Source: Nostocoides_A vanveenii | GTDB lineage: Bacteria; Actinomycetota; Actinomycetes; Actinomycetales; Dermatophilaceae | DNA length: 64,000 bases | Assembly (NCBI RefSeq): GCF_039531165.1 | Contig: NZ_BAAAPN010000103.1 | Location: forward strand, 14,774 to 78,773 | Direction: 5' to 3' | In this document: positions 33,345 through 44,129 of the stretch, piece by piece | How the letters are laid out: the number at the start of each line of letters is the position of its first letter | Position numbering within the stretch: position 1 is the stretch's first letter | Position numbers and translations under genes: made by a program | Notes under the pieces: model-generated | Told to the model about the DNA's origin: nothing | The model's input: only the letters and a program-made list of their open reading frames with translations | Database searches by the model: none

Positions 33345-33431
33345 ATGGGAACGTCTTTCGCTGGCCGCGGTCACGCGAGGCAGGTGATGCGACCGGAGTG
33401 TACCTTTTCGACGCCTCGAGTTCGCAGCTGA
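33345..33431 (+). CDS. Putative leaderless upstream ORF (28 aa) of hpf
   Basis: ATG to TGA, 28 residues beginning MGTSFAGRGHARQVMRPE. It lies 6 nt after a TAGCGT box and ends 22 nt before the hpf ATG, which has its own TTGGAG ribosome site. No family was recognised. It may be a regulatory leader peptide or a chance ORF in the 5' UTR. Confidence 0.35.
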   Translation: MGTSFAGRGHARQVMRPECTFSTPRVRS

Positions 33432-33453
33432 TCCGTCACCATTTGGAGTTCAC

Positions 33454-34065
33454 ATGGATGTCGTCATTTCTGGCCGTCACCAACCCGTCAGCGAATCCTT
33501 CCGCGATCACGTCAATGCCCGCCTGACCAAGGTCGAGGCACTGGCGCCGCGCGCCCTGCGCATCGAGGTGATGCTGACCCACGAACCCACCCGCAGCAAA
33601 ACCAAAGCCTCCGAACGCGTCGAGATCACCTGCCATGCCCGCGGCCCCGTCGTGCGCGCCGAAGCCATCCATGAGGACAAGTACGCCGCCTTCGATCTCG
33701 CCCAGGACAAGCTCGTCGAGCGCCTGCGCCGCGCCAACGATCGGCGCCGCGTCTCACGCGGCCGCAAGGTCGAGGCCGCGCCCGCGATCGTCGAACAGCC
33801 GGCGACCGCCGCGCCGGTGGAGGACACCGAGCCGGACCTCTTCGGGGCCTTCGGTGACTCGCCGATCGAGGTCCGCGAAAAGGTGCACGAGAGCGTCCCG
33901 ATGACCCTCAGCGACGCGCTGCGCGAGATGGAGCTCGTCGGCCACGACTTCTTCCTCTTCCACGACAGCGAGACCGACAAACCGAGCGTCGTCTATCGGC
34001 GGCGCGGCTGGAAGTACGGCGTCATCCACCTGGAAGTCGGCGCGGCCCAGGCGGCGTTGTCCTGA
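33454..34065 (+). CDS. hpf: Long-form ribosome hibernation promoting factor
   Basis: Binds the 30S decoding region and dimerises ribosomes in stress or stationary phase. The 203-residue protein has the N-terminal S30AE domain (MDVVISGRHQPVSESFRDHV; KYAAFDLAQDKLVERLRR) and, after a variable Ala/Pro linker, the C-terminal dimerisation domain (VHESVPMTLSDALREMELVG; HDFFLFHDSET; VVYRRRGWKYGVIHL). Orthologue of Rv3241c between comF and secA1. The ribosome site TTGGAG is weak. The preceding 118 nt hold a possible leader ORF. Confidence 0.96.
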   Translation: MDVVISGRHQPVSESFRDHVNARLTKVEALAPRALRIEVMLTHEPTRSKTKASERVEITCHARGPVVRAEAIHEDKYAAFDLAQDKLVERLRRANDRRRVSRGRKVEAAPAIVEQPATAAPVEDTEPDLFGAFGDSPIEVREKVHESVPMTLSDALREMELVGHDFFLFHDSETDKPSVVYRRRGWKYGVIHLEVGAAQAALS

Positions 34066-34075
34066 TCCGGTTGTC

Positions 34076-35278
34076 GTGACCGAGCTTCGCCTCAGCCGGG
34101 CCCAAGCACGGCGAATCGCGTTGGCCGCCCAAGGATTTGGGCGGCCGCGTGGTGTGTCGGCGACTCCGGTGCGCGATGTGCAACGCGTGATCGACACCGT
34201 CGGCGTGATCCAGATCGACAGCGTCAATGTGCTCGCCCGCAGCCACTACCTGCCCTTCTTCTCCCGGCTCGGTCGGTATGACGCGACCCTCCTCGATCGC
34301 ATCCGTGATCGCGCGCCGCGGCGGCTGGTGGAGTATTGGGCGCACGAGGCGAGCCTGATCCCGCCGAGCACGTGGCCGCTGCTGGACTTCCGCATGCAGC
34401 GCGCCAAGACCGACTCGTGGGGCGGGATGCAGCGCGTCGAGCGCGAGCATCCCGGCCTGGTCGCCGCGGTGCGGGCCGAGATCGAGCGACACGGGCCGAT
34501 GACGTCGCGCGAGACCGAGGTCGCGCTGGCGCACGACGTGCCCCGGTCGAGGAGCGAGTGGGGCTGGAACTGGTCACTGGTCAAGAACGCCCTGGAGCAT
34601 CTCTTCTGGGCTGGTGAGATCGGATCTGCCGGTCGCACAACGCAATTCGAGCGCCGGTATGACGCGCTCCACCGCGTCCTGCCGCCCGGCATGCGCTCGG
34701 CGACCGACCCGGCCGGCCGCCCGCCCCACGATGTCGCGATCACGCGGCTGATCGAGATCGCCGCCCGCGCACATGGCGTCGGGAGCCTGCAGTGCCTGCG
34801 CGATTACTTCCGCATCCCACCGGCGCCGGCAGCGGCGGCCGTGGAACGCCTGGTGGGGGAGGGGACGCTCGTGCCGGCGTCCATCGAGGGGTGGCGGCGG
34901 CCGGCATACGTCCATCGCGACGCGCGCCGGCCGCGGGCGATCACCGCCCGGGCGTTGCTCTCACCCTTCGATTCCCTTGTCTGGCAACGGGATCGAGTGG
35001 CGGCGATCTTCGGCTTCGACTACCGGCTGGAGATCTACGTCCCGGCGCCGAAGCGCGTGCACGGCTACTACGTGCTGCCTTTCCTCCTGGGTGACGAGCT
35101 GGTCGCGCGAGTGGACTTGAAGTCCGACCGGGCCGCCGGTGTGCTTCGCGTCCAGCGTTTAACGTGGGAGCCCGGCCGCGGCGGTCCTGCCGACCGGGCC
35201 GAGTTGGTGGCGGAACTCGACCTGCTCGCCACCTTCCTCGGCGTACCTGGGCGTCAGCAGGAGGTCGTCATCGCGTAA
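34076..35278 (+). CDS. YcaQ/AlkZ-like winged-helix DNA glycosylase
   Basis: The 400-residue protein belongs to the HTH_42/AlkZ-like family, whose characterised members unhook DNA interstrand cross-links. The family catalytic Q-phi-D motif is present as Q46-I47-D48 in GVIQIDSVNVLARSHYLPF, and the LVEYWAHEASLIPPSTWPL segment and C-terminal FDYRLEIYVPAPKRVHGYY match. QxD is the form described for E. coli YcaQ, QxQ for antibiotic-cluster AlkZ. The GTG start is 10 nt after the hpf stop, so it may be cotranscribed. Its last 25 nt overlap, on the other strand, the remnant of a lamin-tail gene. Confidence 0.9.
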   Translation: MTELRLSRAQARRIALAAQGFGRPRGVSATPVRDVQRVIDTVGVIQIDSVNVLARSHYLPFFSRLGRYDATLLDRIRDRAPRRLVEYWAHEASLIPPSTWPLLDFRMQRAKTDSWGGMQRVEREHPGLVAAVRAEIERHGPMTSRETEVALAHDVPRSRSEWGWNWSLVKNALEHLFWAGEIGSAGRTTQFERRYDALHRVLPPGMRSATDPAGRPPHDVAITRLIEIAARAHGVGSLQCLRDYFRIPPAPAAAAVERLVGEGTLVPASIEGWRRPAYVHRDARRPRAITARALLSPFDSLVWQRDRVAAIFGFDYRLEIYVPAPKRVHGYYVLPFLLGDELVARVDLKSDRAAGVLRVQRLTWEPGRGGPADRAELVAELDLLATFLGVPGRQQEVVIA

Positions 35279-35575
35279 CCCCAGGTGCAGGAGTCCTTCA
35301 GCGTGCCCTTGCTGTCACGCAGGTAGGCCGAGTCGCCGGAGTTGTTCCAGACGTACCACGTCTGCTGCCAGTAGATCGAGGACGAGCTGTTGGTGCCCTT
35401 CCCCGACTTGACGTAGACGTAGCCACCCGCGCGCAGCGAGAAGCTCGGGAAAGTGAAGACGTGGTTGCTCTTGTCGCGCAGCGTCCACCCGGTCAGCGAG
35501 AGCGTGGACCGGTGTTGTTGACGATCGTGACCTATTCGGCTTTGAGGCTGGAGTTGCTGCCGGGCGGAGATGCCT
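35254..35575 (-). pseudogene. Decayed lamin-tail-domain secreted protein fragment
   Basis: This fills the otherwise gene-free 35279-35666 stretch. On the minus strand about 84 codons read as the end of a lamin tail domain: SLTGWTLRDK, FTFPSFSLRAGGYVYVKSGK, YWQQTWYVWNNSGDSAYL and LKDSCTWGY, ending at a TGA (35254-35256). Upstream, the expected preceding strand PPGSNSSLKAE-VTIVNN is present but interrupted by a TAG at 35532-35534, where family members have Tyr (AEYV). A 1-nt frameshift at about 35506-35513 lies between NN and SLTGW. No start or signal peptide is found before the GNAT gene. This is the residue of a gene once encoding a secreted protein. Confidence 0.8.
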
Positions 35576-35666
35576 GGACATGTTACCCACGCGTAGGAAT
35601 GCCGCTGACCAGTCGCCGGCCGACGCGGAGTTGGTCACCACTCTCACGCTGCCACGTACGCGTCGC

Positions 35667-36797
35667 CTACGGAGCGAGCCGCTCCCAGTGGTCGGCCGGG
35701 CCGATGCTGCCGTCGGGCGCCGTGGCGGCCGCTTCGTGCCCCCAGCGCGTGAAGCCCGCTGATTCGAGGACGGCATTGCTCGCCGCATTGTCGGCGGCGG
35801 TCTCGGCGACCAGACGCCGCAGACCGAGGCCGCCTGCCTCGCGCGGCGTGAAGGCGTGCGCCGTGGCGAGCCGGGCCGCCTCCTTTGCCGCGCCCCGGCC
35901 CCGCGCCGACGGAAACAGGTAATAGCCCAACTCGGCCGTGTCCGCCGCGTCCAGGGACCCGTTATGGACGAACACCAGCGCCTCGCCCAGCGCCCGATCG
36001 CTGCGCGCATCCGCGATGCACCAGTTGACGCTCGTGCCCCGCGACATGACTCCGAGCCGCCGCTCGAACCACGCGGCCCAATTCTCCGGCGTCGGGATCG
36101 CCCCCGCCGGCACGAAATGGGCCGGGTGGTCTGCCGCTTCCACGCTCTCGCTGTCCGACTCCCGCCAGGGCCGCAGCCGGATGTCGTCGCCGTCGAGAAC
36201 GGGGGGCACGTACCACGGCGCGGCCGGCCGGCCGAGATCGTCCTCGGCCCCGACGCTGGCGACCCAGCCGTCGCGCGCCGGATCGCCCGGCACGTCCGCC
36301 AACCCCGCGAGTTTCAGCGGCAACAGCCCGTGATGCTGGAAGCCGCACGCCCAGGCGACCCGCCAGGACGCCCAGTTGCCGCGCTCGGCATACCAATACA
36401 GCCGCCGCCCACCGCGCTCGGTGAAGTAGTGGCAAGCCAGCAGCCGCACGGCCCGCGCCATCACGCCGCGGCCACGGCCGTCCGGGTGCAGGCCGAACCC
36501 GACCTCGGCCGTGCCGCCCGGCCGCTCGCGCAGGTCGATGGTCCCGAGATAGCGCTCGGGAGCGCTGACCTCGCAGATGGCCCAGTGCAGATTTCCCTCG
36601 CCCGCGTTCCACCCGGCCTCGATCGATGCGAGAAACTCCTGCGCTTGCTTGCCGGCATACGGGCGCGGCACCGTCGTCCACCGCATCGAGGCGGGGTCGT
36701 TCGACTGTCCGACGATGCCGTCGGCATCGGTGGGGCGGTGGGCGCGCAGCAGCACCACGCCGTCGGTGAGTTCCGGGACACTGGCGGGGAACGGCAT
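35667..36797 (-). CDS. Tandem GNAT-family N-acetyltransferase
   Basis: The 376-residue protein has two RimJ/RimL-like GNAT domains. The first (about 10-170) shows VLLRAHRPTDADGIV, GLHPDGRGRGVMARAVRLL (acetyl-CoA loop) and NWASWRVAWACGFQHHGLL. The second (about 200-370) shows IRLRPWRESDSESVE, LFPSARGRGAAKEAARL and NAASNAVLESAGFTRWG. Predicted to acetylate N-terminal or small-molecule amines; the substrate is unknown. The ATG overlaps a CGGCATAC 8-mer (36792-36799). Divergent from secA across 159 nt. Confidence 0.9.
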   Translation of the reverse strand: MPFPASVPELTDGVVLLRAHRPTDADGIVGQSNDPASMRWTTVPRPYAGKQAQEFLASIEAGWNAGEGNLHWAICEVSAPERYLGTIDLRERPGGTAEVGFGLHPDGRGRGVMARAVRLLACHYFTERGGRRLYWYAERGNWASWRVAWACGFQHHGLLPLKLAGLADVPGDPARDGWVASVGAEDDLGRPAAPWYVPPVLDGDDIRLRPWRESDSESVEAADHPAHFVPAGAIPTPENWAAWFERRLGVMSRGTSVNWCIADARSDRALGEALVFVHNGSLDAADTAELGYYLFPSARGRGAAKEAARLATAHAFTPREAGGLGLRRLVAETAADNAASNAVLESAGFTRWGHEAAATAPDGSIGPADHWERLAP

Positions 36798-36867
36798 ACG
36801 GCAATCCTCACCCGCGCGCGATGCGCGCGGCCACCGCATTGCCCGCCCGTATGCCGTTCCCTCCCGG

Positions 36868-36891
36868 AACGTGCCCCCGTCCCGGCACGTT
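36868..36891. promoter_or_regulatory. Perfect 8-bp inverted repeat upstream of secA
   Basis: AACGTGCC (36868-36875) and GGCACGTT (36884-36891) with an 8-nt spacer, 23 nt upstream of the secA -10 box. It may be an operator or a hairpin on the divergent transcript. The spacer also holds one 8-mer GTATGCCG (36849-36856). Confidence 0.45.
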
Positions 36892-36914
36892 GGGGAAGGG
36901 AGCTCGGCCTCGAT

Positions 36915-36920
36915 TAGTCT
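36915..36920 (+). promoter_or_regulatory. -10 box (TAGTCT) of secA
   Basis: TAGTCT lies about 36 nt before the secA GTG. Unlike the leaderless genes, secA has a clear AGGAG ribosome site (36945-36949) 7 nt before its start. Confidence 0.5.
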
Positions 36921-36956
36921 TGTCGGGTTCCAGGTCGCTATGTCAGGAGTTCCTCC

Positions 36957-39800
<2,844 letters not shown>

Positions 39801-39815
39801 CCCGTCGGGCCCGGT

Positions 39816-40382
39816 TCAGCCCAACTGCAGGGCCGTCACCCGCCAGCCGGTGACGGTGGCGTCGACGCGCACGGCCATGGCGCGAACGCGTGCGCCGTGG
39901 ACGATGAGGAGGGCCGCCTCGATGGCCCCCGGCACCGGGTTCGAGGTCCGCACTCGCGCGACGCGCGGTCGGATCGACGGGCCCTGGCCCTCGGGTCGCC
40001 GCCGCGCCATGGCTGCATGCCGCCGGGCAATAGCGTCATAGACCTCGGGCGCGCAGGCCCGGACCACCTGGGCCGGTGAGCGCAGGCCGGCCATCACCTC
40101 GATGAGAAGTTGCCCGGTGGTCCTGATCCAGATGTGCGGATCGGGCAAGTCGACCTTGGCGACCTCCCTGTCGACATCGCTGCGGCGGGGCATCAACTCG
40201 AAGGCGAGGGCGTCCTGGATGAAGGGCTGCGAATGATCGATCGCGCCCGTCCAGGTGACGAAGACCGGCTCGTCCGGGTCGAGTGCCATGGGCCGGTGCT
40301 CGGGGATCGGCAGCACCCGGATCGGCGGCAGGTCCGCGGCGGCCCCGCGGGTCACGGCGGCACCGGCGCGCGCGGCGCTCAT
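39816..40382 (-). CDS. Rv3235 family protein (DUF6459)
   Basis: The 188-residue protein matches the actinobacterial Rv3235 family: SPAQVVRACAPEVYDAIARR, RPRVARVRTSNPVPGAIEAA and the final RAMAVRVDATVTGWRVTALQ. Function is unknown. Members occur downstream of secA and near LysM and Tad-like genes. The ATG overlaps the stop of the LysM gene (ATGA), so the two are coupled. It converges on secA with a 15-nt gap. Confidence 0.85.
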   Translation of the reverse strand: MSAARAGAAVTRGAAADLPPIRVLPIPEHRPMALDPDEPVFVTWTGAIDHSQPFIQDALAFELMPRRSDVDREVAKVDLPDPHIWIRTTGQLLIEVMAGLRSPAQVVRACAPEVYDAIARRHAAMARRRPEGQGPSIRPRVARVRTSNPVPGAIEAALLIVHGARVRAMAVRVDATVTGWRVTALQLG

Positions 40383-41092
40383 GACCGCGCCTGCGGGATG
40401 TGCAGCCGGATGCCGGGCCGGATCAGATCGGGATCCGCGCCGATGCGGGCGCGATTGGCGGCATACCAGCGGGGCCACTCGCCGGCGATGTCGGCGCTTG
40501 AGGCGCTGGGGCCGAGGTGGCGCGCGACGATATCCCAGAGGCATTCGCCGCGGCGCACGACGACCTCGTCCGGTGGCCGGTCCTCGGGCGGACGTCCGCC
40601 GACCAGGGCGATCTCGGGGGAGGTGCCGTCAGAGCCGTGACCCCAGCGGGGATCGGGCGCCGTGGCCGGCGCGGACGGGTTGCCTGGGGAGACCGGGCCG
40701 GCGCCGATCACGGCGACTACCGAGATGGGCGCGGCGGCACCGGGGGCGGCGTGGGCGACGCCCTGACCGGTGCCCAAGCCGATCAGGACGGCGGCCACCC
40801 GCGCCGCCCACCGGGCCTGGGTGGCCGCATCCGCGGGATGCGGCCGTCGTGGGGCGCGCAGCAGGCGCGCCGCGGCCAGGGTGACATCACTGCATACGGC
40901 CCAGGCGAGGATCAGGCCGGCAGTGCCCAGGCCCCCGGCCACCACCACAGTGGGATCGACCTGCATGTCGTCCTTGGCGTCCCACAGCACCGACCCGGCC
41001 ACGAGCGAGCCGCAGCCGAGCGCCGCCCAAGCGAAGAGCAGGGCGCCGAGCGCCAGTCCCGGCCGAATCGCCCGATAGATCAGGCCCACCAT
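40379..41092 (-). CDS. LysM-domain membrane protein
   Basis: The 237-residue protein has three hydrophobic segments (about 8-30, 50-72 and 90-112) and a proline/alanine-rich linker. A C-terminal LysM-like domain (about 175-235) shows VVRRGECLWDIVARHLGP and DLIRPGIRLHIPQ. LysM binds peptidoglycan GlcNAc chains. An AGGGGGAG ribosome site precedes the ATG. It is coupled to the Rv3235 family gene and divergent from a small conserved gene at 41234. In relatives this pair sits beside Tad/Flp-pilus-like genes. Confidence 0.85.
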   Translation of the reverse strand: MVGLIYRAIRPGLALGALLFAWAALGCGSLVAGSVLWDAKDDMQVDPTVVVAGGLGTAGLILAWAVCSDVTLAAARLLRAPRRPHPADAATQARWAARVAAVLIGLGTGQGVAHAAPGAAAPISVVAVIGAGPVSPGNPSAPATAPDPRWGHGSDGTSPEIALVGGRPPEDRPPDEVVVRRGECLWDIVARHLGPSASSADIAGEWPRWYAANRARIGADPDLIRPGIRLHIPQARS

Positions 41093-41220
41093 GGCTCCCC
41101 CTCTGCGTGATTTGGTGATAAAAGATATCGTTTGCAGCAGTTTGGCGTGCTTTGCCGATGTGCGCAACCGGTGGCCTCGTGCCCTGTGGATGACGTCGCG
41201 CGCGGCCACGGGCGCCTCCC

Positions 41221-41226
41221 TACGAT
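41221..41226 (+). promoter_or_regulatory. -10 box (TACGAT)
   Basis: TACGAT lies 7 nt before the GTG at 41234, a leaderless geometry. Confidence 0.5.
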
Positions 41227-41233
41227 GGGGAGC

Positions 41234-41785
41234 GTGGACTGGGGTGATCGATTCGAGCGCCTCTTCGCCGACCTGGAGGTCACCCTTGACGCGCAGGAAC
41301 GCGCCGTTCGTGATGCCGAGGTGGCCGACCGCACCAGGCGCGAGCGCGCCCGGATCGAATTAGCCGGCCGCCTGTGTGCGCACCGGGGGCTAACCATCGA
41401 CCTGCGGCTGGTCGGCGGTGCCCGCGCCCATGGTCGCCTCGTCGACGTCGGAGCCGACTGGCTCGCGGTCGCGCCGACGGAGCAACGCGGGAGCATCATT
41501 CCGCTGGCGGCGATCACCTCGATCGCCGGACTTGGCCCGCGCAGCGAGGCGGCGACAACCGCCCGCCGCTTCGGTCTCGGCTATGCGCTTCGGGAAGTCA
41601 GCCGTGACCGGCGGCGTGCCCAGGTCATCGACGTCGTCGGGAACGCCTTCGAGGGCACCATCGACATCGTCGGTGCCGACTTCCTCGATCTCGCCGAACA
41701 TCCCGTCGACGAGGCCCGGCGGGCGCCCAACGTCCGGTCCATCCGCACGCTGCCCTTCGCCGCCATCGCCTGCGTGACCTCCTGA
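41234..41785 (+). CDS. Conserved protein of unknown function
   Basis: The 183-residue protein is probably cytosolic, without signal or membrane segments. The N-terminal 50 residues are charged and helical (RFERLFADLEVTLDAQERAV). A beta-rich part follows with two SH3/PRC-barrel-like stretches (LTIDLRLVGGARAHGRLVDV; GNAFEGTIDIVGADFLDLAE). No family name was recognised. The GTG start is fixed by a leaderless -10 box. It converges with the HTH gene. Confidence 0.75.
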   Translation: MDWGDRFERLFADLEVTLDAQERAVRDAEVADRTRRERARIELAGRLCAHRGLTIDLRLVGGARAHGRLVDVGADWLAVAPTEQRGSIIPLAAITSIAGLGPRSEAATTARRFGLGYALREVSRDRRRAQVIDVVGNAFEGTIDIVGADFLDLAEHPVDEARRAPNVRSIRTLPFAAIACVTS

Positions 41786-41794
41786 GGGAGCGGC

Positions 41795-42004
41795 TCAGCC
41801 GCGGTCGGCCGCCACCTGGCTGCGCGTCTGGGCATACATCCGCTGGATGTAGTCCTCCAGCACGCTCGTCTCCACCCGCCACTGACCGCGTCCGCCGACC
41901 TTGATCGCCGGGAGGTCGCCGGAGCGCACGAGGGCGTAGGCCTGAGCAGCGGAGATGTCGAGGATTTCGGCCAACTCGGTCAACGAGATGAAGCGCTTTG
42001 GCAT
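41795..42004 (-). CDS. Small helix-turn-helix protein (excisionase/BldC-like)
   Basis: The 69-residue DNA-binding protein has an HTH_17-type motif: FISLTELAEILDISAAQAYALV followed by the wing GDLPAIKVGGRGQWRVE. Related to BldC/MerR-like small regulators. The ATG at 42004 is favoured; an upstream in-frame ATG at about 42042 would add 12 residues. No integrase is present, so an excisionase role is unlikely; local regulation of the divergent CpaB/CpaE-like genes is possible. A DnaA box lies in the divergent spacer. Confidence 0.85.
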   Translation of the reverse strand: MPKRFISLTELAEILDISAAQAYALVRSGDLPAIKVGGRGQWRVETSVLEDYIQRMYAQTRSQVAADRG

Positions 42005-42055
42005 AGCTGCAGTGTGCCCCACGGCCTGATCGGTCGCCGTCATCGCCGTCCTGCC

Positions 42056-42064
42056 TGTGGACAA
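42056..42064 (-). promoter_or_regulatory. Perfect DnaA box
   Basis: TGTGGACAA (TTGTCCACA on the minus strand) in the spacer between the HTH gene and the CpaB-like gene. Confidence 0.5.
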
Positions 42065-42144
42065 CTTCACCGTTCCGGATGCCGACCACGGCGTCGTGCC
42101 TCATGCTGTCAAGCAGTCCGTTGTCCGTCAGGGGAGACAAAACG

Positions 42145-42810
42145 ATGACCGCTCTAGCCGAACCGACCGCGCGCCGCCTGCGCCGCCCGTCCTGGCGCGA
42201 TCCGCGCCTGCTTATCGGCGTGGCGATGGTGTTGCTCGCCACGGCCCTGGGAGCGATGGGCCTGCGCGCCGCCGATTCCCGGGTGCCCGTCTATGCCGCC
42301 CGCGCTGTTCTGCTGCCCGGCGAACGGCTCAGCCTCGACAAACTCGTCCGTGTCGATGTGCAACTCTCCGGAGCCCGCACCAGCTATTTCGCGGCCGGTG
42401 ACGGATTGCCCAGCGACGGCTACGTGCTGCGGGAGGTGCGCGCCGGCGAACTCCTGCCCAAGTCGGCGGTCGGCCGGGGCACCGAGATCGGCGTGGCCCC
42501 GCTGTCGGTCAGCGTCGACCTCGCCTCCAGCGGGGCCCTCGTCAGCGGCTCCACCGTCGACGTCTACGCCAACAAGAGTGTCGATGCGGTCGGCACCACC
42601 AAGGCGTATGCCGGCCCCGAACGCGTCCTGAGCGCCGTCCACGTCGCGCGGGTCACCACCGCCTCCGGCTTCGGGGCCACCTCCGGCCGCAGCGCCGTCC
42701 AACTCCTCGTGCCGGCCGCCGAGGTCGCGCGCGTCATCGCCTTGGTCGACGACGGCGCGAAGTTCACCCTCGTCCCGGTGCCCGGCTCGCCACTGCGAGA
42801 AGCGTCGTGA
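42145..42810 (+). CDS. SAF-domain protein, CpaB/RcpC-like
   Basis: The 221-residue protein has one N-terminal membrane helix (about 22-44) and an exported SAF domain (VPVYAARAVLLPGERLSLDK; YVLREVRAGELLPKSAVG) as in CpaB/RcpC proteins of Tad/Flp pilus systems. An AGGGGAG ribosome site is 8 nt before the ATG. The stop overlaps the GTG of the CpaE-like ATPase. No pilin, CpaF ATPase or TadB/C gene is present, so the role may differ from a pilus. Confidence 0.85.
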   Translation: MTALAEPTARRLRRPSWRDPRLLIGVAMVLLATALGAMGLRAADSRVPVYAARAVLLPGERLSLDKLVRVDVQLSGARTSYFAAGDGLPSDGYVLREVRAGELLPKSAVGRGTEIGVAPLSVSVDLASSGALVSGSTVDVYANKSVDAVGTTKAYAGPERVLSAVHVARVTTASGFGATSGRSAVQLLVPAAEVARVIALVDDGAKFTLVPVPGSPLREAS

Positions 42811-44129
42811 CCCTCCGGGTCCTGACCGCGATCGAGCCCCGGCACGAAGCCGCGGTGATGACCCGGCTCGGCGCGATCGCCACCATCGACGTGGTGCGCC
42901 GCTGCCCGGATCTGCCCGACCTGCTCGCCGCGGGCGCGGCCGGTCTGGCCGACGTGGCCGTCGTCTCGGCCGGCCTGCGCGGCCTGGACCGCGACAGTCT
43001 CGCCCAACTGCGCGAGGCGGACGTGCACGTCATCGGACTGATCGGCGACGACGAAGCCGAGGAGCGTCGCCTGCGCCAACTCGGCGTCGCCACCATCGTC
43101 CCCGCGGACAGCGGTCCCGAGGAGTTGCGCGAGGCGATCGAGCGGCTCGCGGCGAGCACACCGCATACGGAGATTGGGGACGCGGAGTGGGCCGCGCTGG
43201 AGTCGGGCCTCGACCCCGCCGGCCGGCCGGCCGACGACGACAGCGAGGCCCCCCACGATGCGGCCAAGGGCCGAGTCGTCGCCGTCTGGGGCCCGGTGGG
43301 CTCACCCGGTCGCACGACCCTGTCGGTCAATCTCGCCGGCGAACTCGCCGCCACCGGTGTCTCCGTCCTGCTGATCGACGCGGACACCTACGGCGCGTGC
43401 GTGGCTCAAGTCCTCGGCCTGCTCGACGAAGCCGCCGGTATGGCCGCGGCCGCGCGCGCCGCCGAGGTCGGCACCCTCGATCTGGCCACGCTCGCCCGGC
43501 TCGCGCCGCGCGTCGATCCCGGATTCCGGGTGCTCACCGGCCTGCCCAGCGCCGATCGCTGGCCTGAGCTGCGCGCGGAGTCGATGACCCACCTGCTGGA
43601 CTTGGCGCGCGGCCTGGTCGACGTCGTCATCGTCGACTGTGCCTTCTGCCTCGAGGACGACGAGACGCTCAGTTACGACACCCGGGCCCCGCGCCGCAAT
43701 GGCGCCACCCTCGCCGCGATCGCTGCGGCCGACACGGTCCTGGCCGTGGGCGCCGGTGACCCGGTCGGCCTGCAGCGTCTCGTGCGCGGGCTGCCGGAGC
43801 TGCGGGAGCACAGCGGCGCCGACCCGACCGTCGTCGTCAACCGCGTTCGTGCCTCGGTGGCAGGGGGCTCGCCGGAACGTCGCATCGGCGAGGCCCTCGA
43901 TCGCTTCGCCGGCGTCAGCGTCGAGCACTTCGTGCCCGAGGATCCCGTGGCCTTCGATCGCTGCTTGCTCTCGGCCCGCCTGCTCCTCGACGAGGCCCCG
44001 AAGTCGCTGGCCCGGGCTCGCGTGCGCGCGCTGGCCGCCACCTTGCCTGCGGTGGCCGAGCCCGCCCCGAGTGCGCGCCGTCGCATCCGTCCGCGGTCTG
44101 CCACGATTGGCCGGTGGTCGACCGCCTAA
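42807..44129 (+). CDS. CpaE/MinD-like P-loop ATPase
   Basis: The 440-residue protein has an N-terminal pseudo-receiver-like domain (about 1-105; ADVHVIGLIGDDEAEERRLR) and a C-terminal MinD/ParA-family ATPase. The deviant Walker A reads GPVGSPGRTTLSVNLA, with Arg in the position where GK[ST]T proteins have Lys. Walker A' LLIDADTYGACVAQ and the VDVVIVDCAFCLED strand follow. CpaE proteins position Tad pili. It overlaps the CpaB-like gene by 4 nt and the WS/DGAT gene by 16 nt. ATPase activity with the altered P-loop is untested. Confidence 0.85.
   Translation: MTLRVLTAIEPRHEAAVMTRLGAIATIDVVRRCPDLPDLLAAGAAGLADVAVVSAGLRGLDRDSLAQLREADVHVIGLIGDDEAEERRLRQLGVATIVPADSGPEELREAIERLAASTPHTEIGDAEWAALESGLDPAGRPADDDSEAPHDAAKGRVVAVWGPVGSPGRTTLSVNLAGELAATGVSVLLIDADTYGACVAQVLGLLDEAAGMAAAARAAEVGTLDLATLARLAPRVDPGFRVLTGLPSADRWPELRAESMTHLLDLARGLVDVVIVDCAFCLEDDETLSYDTRAPRRNGATLAAIAAADTVLAVGAGDPVGLQRLVRGLPELREHSGADPTVVVNRVRASVAGGSPERRIGEALDRFAGVSVEHFVPEDPVAFDRCLLSARLLLDEAPKSLARARVRALAATLPAVAEPAPSARRRIRPRSATIGRWSTA

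Noticed and set aside
36940..36956. ATG at 36940 as the secA start
   Set aside because: It is out of frame with SecA. The GTG at 36957 has an AGGAG site 7 nt upstream and gives the conserved N-terminus.
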